Of a stretch of 40,644 nucleotides of DNA, positions 24,909 to 32,088 are shown one piece after another; positions within the stretch are counted from its first letter, which is position 1, and every line of letters starts with the position of its first letter. This DNA comes from Nocardia acidivorans NBRC 108247. GTDB taxonomy: Bacteria; Actinomycetota; Actinomycetes; Mycobacteriales; Mycobacteriaceae. A program made the translations under genes and the position numbers. The notes below the pieces were generated by a model. The model was given only the letters and a program-made list of their open reading frames with translations, searched no databases and was not told the origin of the DNA. The stretch lies in contig NZ_BDAW01000090.1 of assembly GCF_001625085.1 (NCBI RefSeq), forward strand, positions 1-40,644, read 5' to 3'.

Positions 24909-24932
24909 TATACGTATATAGCTACGTATACT
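24909..24932. promoter_or_regulatory. Palindromic AT-rich promoter/operator
   Basis: TATACGTA (24909-24916), TATAGC, TACGTATA (24923-24930) is a perfect 8-bp inverted repeat in otherwise ~70% GC sequence. It overlaps a near-consensus -10 TATACT (24927-24932), which is six bases before the GTG of the 96-residue gene. Its left arm faces the aroA-rsgA operon about 130 bases away, so it could control both directions. Confidence 0.6.
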
Positions 24933-24938
24933 GGCGGG

Positions 24939-25229
24939 GTGATCGATCCCCTCAGCCTTCTCATCGGTGCGGGACTCGTCGGTGGCGGCTGGGTCCTGGG
25001 CCGCTTCGGCTCCCGCCCCGCCAAGAAGGCCGCCCAAGCCACCGCGCTCTGCGGCTGCGGCCACGATCTCGCCGTTCACGATCGAGACGCGGGTGCCTGC
25101 CACGGCGAGACCTTCCGCAAGATCGGCAACGGTCTCAAGGCCTGGGTGCCCTGCCCTTGCCGCCGCTACACCGGCCCGATCCCGCTCGAGGAGTTCTTCA
25201 CGCCCCCGAGCCTTCCCCCGACTCCATAA
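24939..25229 (+). CDS. Small Cys/His-rich membrane-anchored protein, unknown
   Basis: A 96-residue protein with one N-terminal hydrophobic segment (residues 4-20, LSLLIGAGLVGGGWVLG) and a cytoplasmic or periplasmic part with five cysteines and three histidines: Cys38, Cys40, His42, His47, Cys54, His55, Cys72, Cys74. The two CxC pairs and the GHDLAVHD segment suggest a zinc or other metal site. The name and function are not known. GTG 24939 fits a leaderless start, six bases after -10 TATACT. A 13-bp terminator hairpin follows at 25236-25265. It is divergent from aroA across a perfect palindrome. Confidence 0.75.
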   Translation: MIDPLSLLIGAGLVGGGWVLGRFGSRPAKKAAQATALCGCGHDLAVHDRDAGACHGETFRKIGNGLKAWVPCPCRRYTGPIPLEEFFTPPSLPPTP

Positions 25230-25235
25230 CCCCGA

Positions 25236-25265
25236 AATGCCGGTTCCCGCAAGGGAACCGGCATT
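25236..25265. terminator. Bidirectional terminator hairpin
   Basis: A perfect 13-bp stem AATGCCGGTTCCC (25236-25248) / GGGAACCGGCATT (25253-25265) with tetraloop GCAA lies between the convergent 96-residue gene and the aldehyde dehydrogenase. Confidence 0.85.
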
Positions 25266-25284
25266 CGAACTGCCCGCGCGACTC

Positions 25285-26793
25285 CTACTTGGCGCGCCCG
25301 TGCAGGAACGGCACGATCTTGCGGAGCAGTTTCATGGTCCTGTCGGTCCGCGAGTACGACAGCAGTGCCATCCCCGGAATCGTGAAGCGCTGCACCGCGA
25401 TCGAATGCGGCCGCGAGAATTCCAGCAGGCCCGGCGCACCGTGGATCCGCCCGATTCCGGAATCCCCGACCCCGCCGAACGGCAGTCCGGAGATCGCGGC
25501 ATAGCTGAGCACCGAATTCACCGATGTACAACCGACATTCAGCCGCCGCGCGATCTCCAGCCCGTGCTTGGCGGAGTACACCGCCGACCCCAGCCCGTAC
25601 TTGCTGCGATTGGTGAGCTCGACCGCCTCGTCTATCCCGTTCACGGTGCGAATGGTGACGGTCGGCCCGAAGGTCTCCTCGCACACCGCATCCGAGGATT
25701 CATCGGTGTCGACCAGGATTACCGGTTCGATGAAAGGGCCCTTGATGGATTCGGGTCCGCCCAGGACGGCCGTTCCGCCGTTCTTGATGGCGTCCTCGAT
25801 ATGCCGTCGCACGATATCGATCTGGCTGGGCATGGTCATCGGACCGTACGAGGCCTTGGCATCGGAGCCCGGCTTGATATCGGTGAGAATCCGCTTGACC
25901 TCGGCGATGAACGGTTCGGCGATCGACTTGTCGACGTATACCCGCTCCACACCCGCGCAGGTCTGCCCGGAGTTGGCGGTCGCGCCCCACGCCACGGCGT
26001 CGGCGGCGGCCTTGATATCGGCGTCCGCGGCCACGATCACCGCATCCTTGCCGCCGCACTCCAGCAACACCGGGGTGAGCGAATCGGCGGCCGAGGCCAT
26101 GATCTTCTTCCCGGTCGCGGTGGACCCGGTGAAGGCCAGTTTGTCCACGCCCGCGCGCACCAGCGCCGCACCGGTCGCCCCGAACCCGTTGATGGTGGCG
26201 AAGACGCCGTCGGGCAGTTCGGGATTGGCTTCGGCGAATGCCGCGGCCACGAAATTGCCTATGCCGGTGGAGAATTCGCTCGGCTTGAAGACCACGGCAT
26301 TACCGGCGGCGAGCGCGTAGGCAATGGACCCGTTGGGCGTGTACACCGGGTAGTTCCACGGTCCGATGATGCCGACGACTCCGAGCGGTCGCTGTTCCAG
26401 GTGCGCCGCGAAATTGGCCATCAGCGCGCCGGGCGCGACCTTCTTGGGCTTGAGCACCTTCTCGGCATTCGAGGCGGCCCATTTGATGTGCTCGAGCGCG
26501 AGCATGAGCTCGAGGTAGGCGTCGTCGAGGGGCTTGCCGTTCTCGGCGTGGATGAGTGCGCAGAGTTCATCGGATTTGGCGACGAGCTTGCTGCTCCAGC
26601 GCAGCAGATGCCGTTTGCGCTCGGCGTAGGTCAGTGCGCCCCAGGTGGCGGCGGCGGTGCGGGCCTTGGCGACGGCGGCGTGCACCGCGGCCTCGTCATC
26701 GATGCGGTAGGTGGCGAGGGTTTCGCCGGTGGCGGGGTTGACGGAGGTCAGTGTGGCGTCCCGATCGATCGAGGCGGTGTCGGTAGCAGACAT
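25285..26793 (-). CDS. Aldehyde dehydrogenase family protein
   Basis: A 502-residue NAD(P)-dependent aldehyde dehydrogenase. Signatures are IIGPWNYPVYTPNGSIAYALAAGN split over the Rossmann region, VFKPSEFS, FTGSTATGKK (cofactor loop), the general base Glu in LLECGGKD, the catalytic Cys in NSGQTCAGVERV, and EETFGPTV. The C-terminal ~35 residues after FSRPHSIAVQRF are a hydrophobic/basic tail (LLRKIVPFLHGRAK), which may touch the membrane as in fatty-aldehyde dehydrogenases. The substrate is not determinable; succinate semialdehyde or medium/long-chain aldehydes are candidates. It is divergent from the SRAP gene with a 90-base gap and is absent from the recalled mycobacterial order here. Confidence 0.9.
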   Translation of the reverse strand: MSATDTASIDRDATLTSVNPATGETLATYRIDDEAAVHAAVAKARTAAATWGALTYAERKRHLLRWSSKLVAKSDELCALIHAENGKPLDDAYLELMLALEHIKWAASNAEKVLKPKKVAPGALMANFAAHLEQRPLGVVGIIGPWNYPVYTPNGSIAYALAAGNAVVFKPSEFSTGIGNFVAAAFAEANPELPDGVFATINGFGATGAALVRAGVDKLAFTGSTATGKKIMASAADSLTPVLLECGGKDAVIVAADADIKAAADAVAWGATANSGQTCAGVERVYVDKSIAEPFIAEVKRILTDIKPGSDAKASYGPMTMPSQIDIVRRHIEDAIKNGGTAVLGGPESIKGPFIEPVILVDTDESSDAVCEETFGPTVTIRTVNGIDEAVELTNRSKYGLGSAVYSAKHGLEIARRLNVGCTSVNSVLSYAAISGLPFGGVGDSGIGRIHGAPGLLEFSRPHSIAVQRFTIPGMALLSYSRTDRTMKLLRKIVPFLHGRAK

Positions 26794-26883
26794 GGGACGA
26801 ACGTCTCATAGGTCACAACTGAAGTCAATCGCCATCACATGATGGACGGGTGTTTGTCGGTGCGCGGTGGCAGCATGGTCCAC

Positions 26884-27651
26884 ATGTGCGGCAGATACGC
26901 GACAACGACGAATCCCGCCAAGCTGGCCGTCGAACTGGATGCGCTCGACGAGACCGGTGACACCGGGTTCAACCCGAACTACAACGTAGCGCCGACCAAT
27001 CAGGTGCTCACCGTGGTGGAGCGGCACGATCGTGACCATCCCGAGGATCCGGCGACGCTCCGCCTGCGTGCCATGCGCTGGGGTCTGATCCCGCCGTGGA
27101 GCAAGGCGTCCGAACCGGGCATTCCGGCCAAGGGCAAGCCGCTCTTCAACGCTCGCGCCGATAAGGCCGCCACCACCGCGTCCTTCCGTGAGGCGGTGAA
27201 GAAGCGCCGCTGCCTGGTCCTCATGGACGGCTGGTACGAGTGGGTCACCGAACCCGGCAGTACCGGAAAAGCGGTCAAACAGCCATTTTTCATGTCCAGG
27301 GCCGATGGCGGCCGCCTCTACATGGCGGGCCTGTGGTCGGTCTGGCGCGATCGCAGCCTGGGCGACGAGGCCAAACCCCTGCTCTCCTGCACCATCCTGA
27401 CCACCGACGCGGTGGGCGAGCTGACCAAGGTGCACGACCGCATGCCCCTGCCCATGCCCCGCGAACACTGGGACGCCTGGCTGGACCCCGATCACCCCGC
27501 CCCCGCGGAACTCCTGGAAACCCCCGGCGCGGAAGCGGTTTCCGACATCCTCATCCGCCCGGTCCCCTCCCTGGTGAACAGCGTCCGCAACAACGGCCCG
27601 GACCTATTGGCCGCAGTCGACGAAAAAGCCGGTCAGATCAGCCTGATCTGA
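26884..27651 (+). CDS. SRAP-domain protein (HMCES/YedK), abasic-site DNA-protein crosslinker
   Basis: A 255-residue SRAP protein that covalently traps abasic sites in single-stranded DNA through its N-terminal cysteine. The start is decided by chemistry: Met1 must be removed to expose Cys2 of MCGRYA, so ATG 26884 is used although the frame opens at 26839. Other catalytic elements are present: NARAD (Asn89), DGWYEW (Glu119) and VHDRMP (His184). The length is normal. From memory it corresponds to Rv3226c, which is likewise beside aroA-rsgA. The last codons form one arm of a large palindrome that serves as terminator for the opposite strand. Confidence 0.95.
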   Translation: MCGRYATTTNPAKLAVELDALDETGDTGFNPNYNVAPTNQVLTVVERHDRDHPEDPATLRLRAMRWGLIPPWSKASEPGIPAKGKPLFNARADKAATTASFREAVKKRRCLVLMDGWYEWVTEPGSTGKAVKQPFFMSRADGGRLYMAGLWSVWRDRSLGDEAKPLLSCTILTTDAVGELTKVHDRMPLPMPREHWDAWLDPDHPAPAELLETPGAEAVSDILIRPVPSLVNSVRNNGPDLLAAVDEKAGQISLI

Positions 27652-27656
27652 CCGGC
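27622..27656 (-). terminator. Intrinsic terminator for the minus strand, embedded in the SRAP gene end
   Basis: GCCGGTCAGATCAG (27628-27641), C, CTGATCTGACCGGC (27643-27656) is a near-perfect 29-base palindrome spanning the SRAP stop codon (27649-27651). On the minus strand it is followed by TTTTT (27627-27623), a proper intrinsic terminator for the small secreted-protein gene at 27719-28009. Confidence 0.8.
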
Positions 27657-27680
27657 CCTCCAAGAGCGGTTGTTCTTTCG

Positions 27681-27706
27681 GGGGGTTCGGGGGCGGACCC
27701 CGAGAG
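27681..27706. repeat. GGTTCGGGGGCGGA-type hairpin, copy 1
   Basis: TCGGGG (27687-27692), GCGGA, CCCCGA (27698-27703) forms a short hairpin 36 bases after the SRAP stop. A related sequence with a longer stem stands at 31074-31092. Both probably act as terminators and may belong to a dispersed repeat. Confidence 0.55.
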
Positions 27707-27718
27707 CTAAGAGAGTTG

Positions 27719-28009
27719 TTATAAATCGCATTTCACGGACGGCAGGGCGATATTCAGCCCGCACTTGATGACGCCGGTGGCGAGGTCGATGACCTTGGTC
27801 GTCACACTGCCACCGAGTTTGCTCGCCTTCTCCGGCTTCTCGTCTTTCTGTTGCTGGCCGGGTGCGCTCGGATCGGGCGCGAGCGGATAGTTGGGGTTGA
27901 CGGGTGCGGCGGTAGCGGTGGCCACGGTCAGCGGGCCGGACGCCAGCGCCAGGAGCAGCGCGCCGGAGATGGCCACTACGCCGGTGCGAAAACGCTGGTT
28001 GGGGGACAT
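27719..28009 (-). CDS. Small secreted protein (unknown)
   Basis: A 96-residue protein with a Sec signal peptide (residues 1-35: basic start, Ala/Leu-rich core, TATAAP cleavage region), a Pro/Gln/Lys-rich spacer near 38-65, and a C-terminal piece GGSVTTKVIDLATGVIKCGL to VKCDL with two cysteines. No lipobox. The family is not recognised; the build parallels the protein at 447-722. ATG 28009 is used; GTG 28015, two codons earlier, has a better-spaced AGGA and may be the true start. Transcription probably ends at the palindrome 27622-27656. Confidence 0.68.
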   Translation of the reverse strand: MSPNQRFRTGVVAISGALLLALASGPLTVATATAAPVNPNYPLAPDPSAPGQQQKDEKPEKASKLGGSVTTKVIDLATGVIKCGLNIALPSVKCDL

Positions 28010-28070
28010 AACCACATCACATCCTCGGGTCGAAACGAACCTGGCGAGATGGGAAACGCACACACAAGTA

Positions 28071-28118
28071 ACGCACACATCCGGCCGCTTCCGCGGGAAT
28101 GCGACCGGATGTGTGCGT
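28071..28118. terminator. 14-bp inverted repeat downstream of the MFS gene
   Basis: ACGCACACATCCGG (28071-28084) and CCGGATGTGTGCGT (28105-28118) are perfect arms with a 20-base GC-rich loop. It lies 44 bases past the MFS stop on the minus strand and 62 bases before the next gene; no T-run. Terminator or regulator site. Confidence 0.6.
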
Positions 28119-28161
28119 GTCAAACTGCTGGTCGGTTGCTACCGCAGCGAGATTGCTGCCG

Positions 28162-29850
28162 CTAGCCGATGGCCTCGACCGCGGCCTCCTCGACCTTCTG
28201 CGCTCGCGCCTGGATACCGCCCGCGGTGCGCAGCGGCACCTCCTTCCAGAACAGCACCAGGATCAGCGCGATGAGCGCCACCCCCGCCGCCGCCAGGAAT
28301 ACGGTGTCCATGGCATTGGCGAAGCCGACCTTGAACGGATGCGCCAGTGTCGGATTCAGCTGCTGGATGACCGAGCTGTCGTCGAGCACCTTCGCCGCGG
28401 CCGAATGATCGCCGGTGGCAAGACCATTGGTGAGCGCGGATTCGGCCGGGTTGTCGCTGTGCATACCCTGTGCGACCGCGGTCTTGAACTCCTGCGTGGT
28501 CGCCGCCGACTGCAGTTCGGTGCTGATATTCGGCCCGACCTGCGAGAACATAATCGACAGGAACACCGCCACACCGAGCGTGCCGCCGATCTGCCGGAAG
28601 AAGGTCGCGGCCGCGGTGGAGACGCCCATATCCTGCGGCGGCAGCGCGTTCTGAATGGCCAGGGTGAGCGGCTGCATCAGATTGCCCAGGCCGAAGCCGA
28701 CGATGAGCATGAACAGCATGGGCACGTACAGCGGGGTGTCCGCGCCGATGAAGTGCAGCAGGAACAGGCCCAGCACCAGCAGGCTCGCGCCCAGCGGCGG
28801 GAAGACCTTGTACCGCCCGGTGCGAGAAATGGTCTGACCGGCGAAGATCGAGGCCACCATCATGCCGACCACCAGCGGCAGCATCTGCATACCGGCCAGC
28901 GTCGGACTGGAGCCGCGCACCACCTGCAGGTACTGCGGCAGCAGGGTCATACCGCCGAACATGGCCGAACCGACCACGATCGAAATGGCAACGCCGAGTG
29001 CGAAAGTGGAGTTCTTGAACATGCGCAGGGGAATCAGCGCGGCATCACCGAGTTTGGCCTGGACCGCGACGAAGCCGATCAGTCCGAGCACGCCCACGAC
29101 GTAGCAGATGATGGCGTTGGTGCTGCTCCAGCCCCAGATGCGGCCCTGTTCGGCCACGACCAGCAGCGGCACCAGGCCGACGGCCATGGTGAGCACGCCG
29201 AACCAGTCGACGGTGGCCTCGGAGCGTTCCACCTTGGGCAGCTTCAGCACTCGGGATACGACGGCCAGCGCGATGATGCCCAGCGGCACGTTCACCAGGA
29301 ACACCCAGCGCCAGCCGGTGATGCCCAGGATCTCGTTCTGTCCGGAGATGATGCCGCCCAGCACCGGCCCGGCCACGCTGGAGGTGCCGAACACGGCCAG
29401 GAAGTAACCCTGGTAGCGGGCACGCTCACGCGGTCCGACCATATCGCCGAGGATGGTCAGCGCCAGCGACATCAGACCGCCCGCGCCCAGACCCTGGAAG
29501 GCCCGGAAGGCCGCCAGCTCGTACATGGAGGTGGAGAAGGCGCACAGCAGCGAGCCGGCCACGAAGATGGTGATGGCCGCGAGATAGAACGGCTTGCGGC
29601 CGTACATGTCCGAGAGCTTGCCGTACAGCGGGGTGGAGAGCGTGGCGGTGATCAGGTACGCCGTGGTGACCCACGCCTGCATCGAATAACCCTGCAGGTC
29701 ATCGGCGATGGTGCGGATCGAGGTGGAGACGATGGTCTGATCGAGTGCGCCCAGCAGCATGCCGAGCAATAGGCCGCTGAGCACGACCATGATCTGCTTG
29801 TGAGTGAAGCCCGCGGGGGACGCGTTCTCCTTCTCGACTGTTGTGGTCAC
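28162..29850 (-). CDS. MFS drug exporter, DHA2 (EmrB/QacA) family, 14 TM
   Basis: A 562-residue major-facilitator proton antiporter with about 14 hydrophobic segments. Signatures are LDQTIVSTSIRTIADDL in TM1, the loop 2-3 motif GKLSDMYGRKP, RAFQGLGAGGLMSLAL, the antiporter motif in SSVAGPVLGGIISG and WRWVFLVNVPLG. The family exports toxic or lipophilic compounds; the substrate is unknown. GTG 29850 overlaps the stop of the upstream MarR gene (GTGA), so repressor and pump are co-translated. A long soluble loop lies between TM13 and TM14 (about residues 455-515). Confidence 0.93.
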   Translation of the reverse strand: MTTTVEKENASPAGFTHKQIMVVLSGLLLGMLLGALDQTIVSTSIRTIADDLQGYSMQAWVTTAYLITATLSTPLYGKLSDMYGRKPFYLAAITIFVAGSLLCAFSTSMYELAAFRAFQGLGAGGLMSLALTILGDMVGPRERARYQGYFLAVFGTSSVAGPVLGGIISGQNEILGITGWRWVFLVNVPLGIIALAVVSRVLKLPKVERSEATVDWFGVLTMAVGLVPLLVVAEQGRIWGWSSTNAIICYVVGVLGLIGFVAVQAKLGDAALIPLRMFKNSTFALGVAISIVVGSAMFGGMTLLPQYLQVVRGSSPTLAGMQMLPLVVGMMVASIFAGQTISRTGRYKVFPPLGASLLVLGLFLLHFIGADTPLYVPMLFMLIVGFGLGNLMQPLTLAIQNALPPQDMGVSTAAATFFRQIGGTLGVAVFLSIMFSQVGPNISTELQSAATTQEFKTAVAQGMHSDNPAESALTNGLATGDHSAAAKVLDDSSVIQQLNPTLAHPFKVGFANAMDTVFLAAAGVALIALILVLFWKEVPLRTAGGIQARAQKVEEAAVEAIG

Positions 29851-30398
29851 GAATTACCTTCTGCGGAATCGATTTTCGGAAGAATTTTGGAGCCGCCCTT
29901 GGGGTAGAGGGCGGCGACCTTGGTATTGCGGGTGTGCTCGTAGCCGTCGACGAACCGGGTCAGCAGGGTCGCGAAGACGTCCTGCTCGCCGGGGGTCCAG
30001 TCGGCCATGATCTCGCGCAACGTCTCATTGCGGCGGACGCGGATCTCGGCGGCGACCTCATGCCCCTGGGCGGTGATCGCCAGTACGCTGGCGCGGCCGT
30101 CGGCGGGATCGGCGCGGCGTTCGATGAAACCGCGTTTCACCAGGTTCGCGGCCTGCCTGCTGATGGTGGAGGCATCGGAGAAGAGTGCCTCGGCGAGTGC
30201 CCCGGAGCGCATGGGCCCGTTGTGGATCAGCTTGAACAGGATGGCGAATGCCGCGGGCTCGACCTCACCGTTGGTGGCGGCGGCGATCTGCGCGTTGGCG
30301 CGGTCGCGGAGCCGGTTGAGGCGGATGATCTGGGTGGCCACGGCGTCGGCCACGTCGTCTGTGACGGGGCGGCCGGGTTGCGCGGGGTCTGCGGCCAC
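29847..30398 (-). CDS. MarR-family transcriptional regulator
   Basis: A 183-residue winged-helix regulator. GPMRSGALAEALFSDASTISRQAANLVKRG is the helix-turn-helix region (read in two parts, about residues 70-100), followed by the wing RRADPADGRASVLAIT. MarR proteins repress adjacent efflux genes until a ligand binds. GTG 30398 was chosen because AGGAGG lies 8 bases upstream; the open frame begins earlier at TTG 30422. It overlaps the MFS gene by four bases. A palindrome CAACTAGTTG with flanking symmetry lies about 40 bases upstream, the likely autoregulatory operator. Confidence 0.92.
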   Translation of the reverse strand: MAADPAQPGRPVTDDVADAVATQIIRLNRLRDRANAQIAAATNGEVEPAAFAILFKLIHNGPMRSGALAEALFSDASTISRQAANLVKRGFIERRADPADGRASVLAITAQGHEVAAEIRVRRNETLREIMADWTPGEQDVFATLLTRFVDGYEHTRNTKVAALYPKGGSKILPKIDSAEGNS

Positions 30399-30424
30399 GT
30401 CACACCTCCTTGCGTCGAGCAACT

Positions 30425-30458
30425 GCTTGCATCAGTCAACTAGTTGTACTCAGCAAGT
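30425..30458. promoter_or_regulatory. Putative MarR operator
   Basis: CAACTAGTTG (30437-30446) is a perfect palindrome, flanked symmetrically by CTTGC (30426-30430) and GCAAG (30453-30457). It stands 39-60 bases upstream of the marR start, where autorepression would act. A second AAGTTA/AGTTG-rich stretch follows to about 30488. Confidence 0.55.
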
Positions 30459-30527
30459 ATGTGGAGATAGTTGTGTCTTGGCAAGTTATTTCCGGGAGGG
30501 TGTCTCAGCTCACGGTGTGCGGGGTGT

Positions 30528-31022
30528 TCACCCCGCGGTGACCGCGGCCGTCACCGCACCGGTGAGTCGCACCAGATCGGCGGGCGCGAGTTCGATCTCC
30601 AGCCCGCGCTTACCCGCACTGCACAGCACCCGATCGAACCCCAGCGCCGATTCGTCGATCACCGTCGGCAGCCGCTTCTTCTGCCCGAGCGGTGAAATCC
30701 CGCCCAGTACATAGCCGGTGCTGCGCTCGGCCTTCGCCTTGTCCGCCATGGCGGCCTTCCCGCAGCCCAGCGCACCCGCCGCCGCCTTCAGCGAGAGCTT
30801 CGCCGGAACCGGCAGCACCGCCACCGCCAGCCCGCCCGAGGCGAGCTCGATCACCAGCGTCTTGAAAATCTGCCCCGCAACCAGACCCAGTTCGCCGGCG
30901 AGCGCGTCCACGGCTTCCGCCCCATACGAGTCACTGCGCGGGTCATGTGAATACGCGTGCACCCGATGCTCCACCTTCGCCTGCACCAGTGCCTTGATCG
31001 CCGGAGTGGAAGCAGAAGCCAT
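30528..31022 (-). CDS. ybaK: Cys-tRNA(Pro)/Cys-tRNA(Cys) deacylase, YbaK family
   Basis: A 164-residue trans-editing protein. YbaK removes cysteine mis-charged onto tRNA(Pro). Family features are the start STPAIKALVQAKVEHRVHAY, IFKTLVIEL, the catalytic-region LSLKAAAGALGCGKAAMADK, GYVLGGISPLGQKKRLPTVID and a final ELAPADLVRLTGA. ATG 31022 is seven bases downstream of TAGGGT (minus strand), fitting a leaderless mRNA; the frame continues to 31142 without similarity. In M. tuberculosis the equivalent Rv3224A/B is split (recalled); here the gene is whole. It is divergent from sigH. Confidence 0.92.
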   Translation of the reverse strand: MASASTPAIKALVQAKVEHRVHAYSHDPRSDSYGAEAVDALAGELGLVAGQIFKTLVIELASGGLAVAVLPVPAKLSLKAAAGALGCGKAAMADKAKAERSTGYVLGGISPLGQKKRLPTVIDESALGFDRVLCSAGKRGLEIELAPADLVRLTGAVTAAVTAG

Positions 31023-31073
31023 GCTCGCCACCCTATTTGTGCCGGGGATCTGAACGCGAATGCTATTGGGGAT

Positions 31074-31092
31074 TCGGGGGCGGAGCCCCCGA
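31074..31092. repeat. GATTCGGGGGCGGA-type hairpin, copy 2
   Basis: TCGGGGGC (31074-31081), GGA, GCCCCCGA (31085-31092): an 8-bp stem with three-base loop in the ybaK-sigH divergent gap, related to 27681-27706. It lies upstream of the sigH promoter, not behind a gene, so a terminator role is doubtful here. Confidence 0.55.
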
Positions 31093-31126
31093 GACCTGGC
31101 TTCAGCGCCCCTTCTTTCCTCCCTCG

Positions 31127-31152
31127 GGAACAGGTCGATCAATCGGCCTGTT
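31127..31152 (+). promoter_or_regulatory. Sigma-H/R-type promoter of sigH
   Basis: GGAAC (31127-31131, within GGGAAC), 18 bases, then GTT (31150-31152) fits the sigma-R/sigma-H consensus GGAAT-N18/19-GTT of actinobacteria. It is about 73 bases before the first sigH start, so sigH probably activates itself. Confidence 0.65.
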
Positions 31153-31224
31153 GCACGCCATACGCGTCACTCGAAAGCGGAAAGCTCGCGGTGCGCTGAG
31201 GTAATCATCACGAAGGAGGAGTCG

Positions 31225-32088
31225 GTGACCGTTCTGGTCGAAGAACGCCCGGTGCGGATGCTGATGCACATCCCCGCTGATCTCGCAGGCGTCCCTGTGG
31301 ACGTCGCTCGCCCTGCCGGTTTCCCGGCGCTCGCCCCGCTCGCGGTAGATTCAACTGCTACGGCGATCGAAGGGAACAGCGTGACGAGCGACGACGATAT
31401 GGTCGATCGCCTGCCCGATGACGACTCGGACACTGACGAGGCCATCGACGGCGGCGACACCAACGACGGCGAGAGCCGTGTGCGCAGCACGGAAACCACC
31501 GAGGAACTTGGCCGCCGATTCGAGCGCGACGCACTGCCGCTGCTCGATCAGCTGTACGGCGCGGCGCTGCGCATGACCCGCAATCCGGCCGATGCCGAGG
31601 ATCTGGTGCAGGAGACCTTCGCCAAGGCGTACCAGGGCTTCCGCTCCTTCCGCGAGGGCACCAACCTGCGCGCCTGGCTGTACCGCATCCTGACCAACAC
31701 CTACATCAACTCGTATCGGAAGAAGCAGCGCCAGCCCGCGCAGTATCCGACCGACGAGATCACCGACTGGCAGCTCGCCGCCACCGCCGAACACACCTCG
31801 CAGGGGTTGCGCTCGGCCGAGATGGAGGCCCTGGAAGCGCTGCCGGACGATGACATCAAGCGCGCTCTACAGGAACTTCCCGAGGAATTCCGGATGGCGG
31901 TGTACTACGCCGACGTGGAGGGCTTCCCCTACAAGGAAATCGCCGAGATCATGGGAACCCCCATCGGCACCGTCATGTCCCGCTTGCACCGCGGCCGTAA
32001 GCAGCTCAAGGGGCTGCTCGCGGATGTGGCGCGGGAACGCGGATTCAACCGGTCGGGCAATGACGCGCGTCAGGAGGTCACCCAGTGA
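31225..32088 (+). CDS. sigH: ECF sigma factor SigH (thiol/heat stress), with possible internal start
   Basis: A 287-residue (long form) ECF sigma factor of the SigH/SigR group controlling thiol-oxidative and heat stress genes. Region 2 is RFERDALPLLDQLYGAALR to NLRAWLYRILTNTYINSYRKK (conserved pieces), and region 4 is LPEEFRMAVYYADVEGFPYKEIAEIMGTPIGTVMSRLHRGRKQL in segments. GTG 31225 follows AAGGAGGA. A second in-frame GTG at 31381, after GAAGGGA, gives a 235-residue form closer to the usual length. The extra 52 residues match the sigma-R-prime layout of Streptomyces. The stop overlaps rshA by four bases. Confidence 0.94.
   Translation: MTVLVEERPVRMLMHIPADLAGVPVDVARPAGFPALAPLAVDSTATAIEGNSVTSDDDMVDRLPDDDSDTDEAIDGGDTNDGESRVRSTETTEELGRRFERDALPLLDQLYGAALRMTRNPADAEDLVQETFAKAYQGFRSFREGTNLRAWLYRILTNTYINSYRKKQRQPAQYPTDEITDWQLAATAEHTSQGLRSAEMEALEALPDDDIKRALQELPEEFRMAVYYADVEGFPYKEIAEIMGTPIGTVMSRLHRGRKQLKGLLADVARERGFNRSGNDARQEVTQ
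31346..31351 (+). promoter_or_regulatory. Possible internal promoter -10 for the short SigH form
   Basis: TAGATT, a TANNNT -10 match, lies between the two sigH start codons. Initiation about seven bases downstream would make an mRNA starting near 31358 with only the second GTG (31381) and its GAAGGGA site. No clear -35. Confidence 0.4.

Noticed and set aside
24777..25103. Upstream extension of the aroA frame to 25103
   Set aside because: No EPSP synthase similarity; GTG 24776 has a ribosome binding site and the family start.
28099..29772. 557-codon plus-strand ORF over the MFS gene
   Set aside because: His/Gln/Arg-rich translation typical of an antisense shadow of a membrane protein gene.
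30535..30580. GCGGTGACCGCGGCCGTCACCGC palindrome (stated by position) as regulatory element
   Set aside because: It lies in the ybaK C-terminal coding sequence and is explained by Val-Thr-Ala repeats in the protein.
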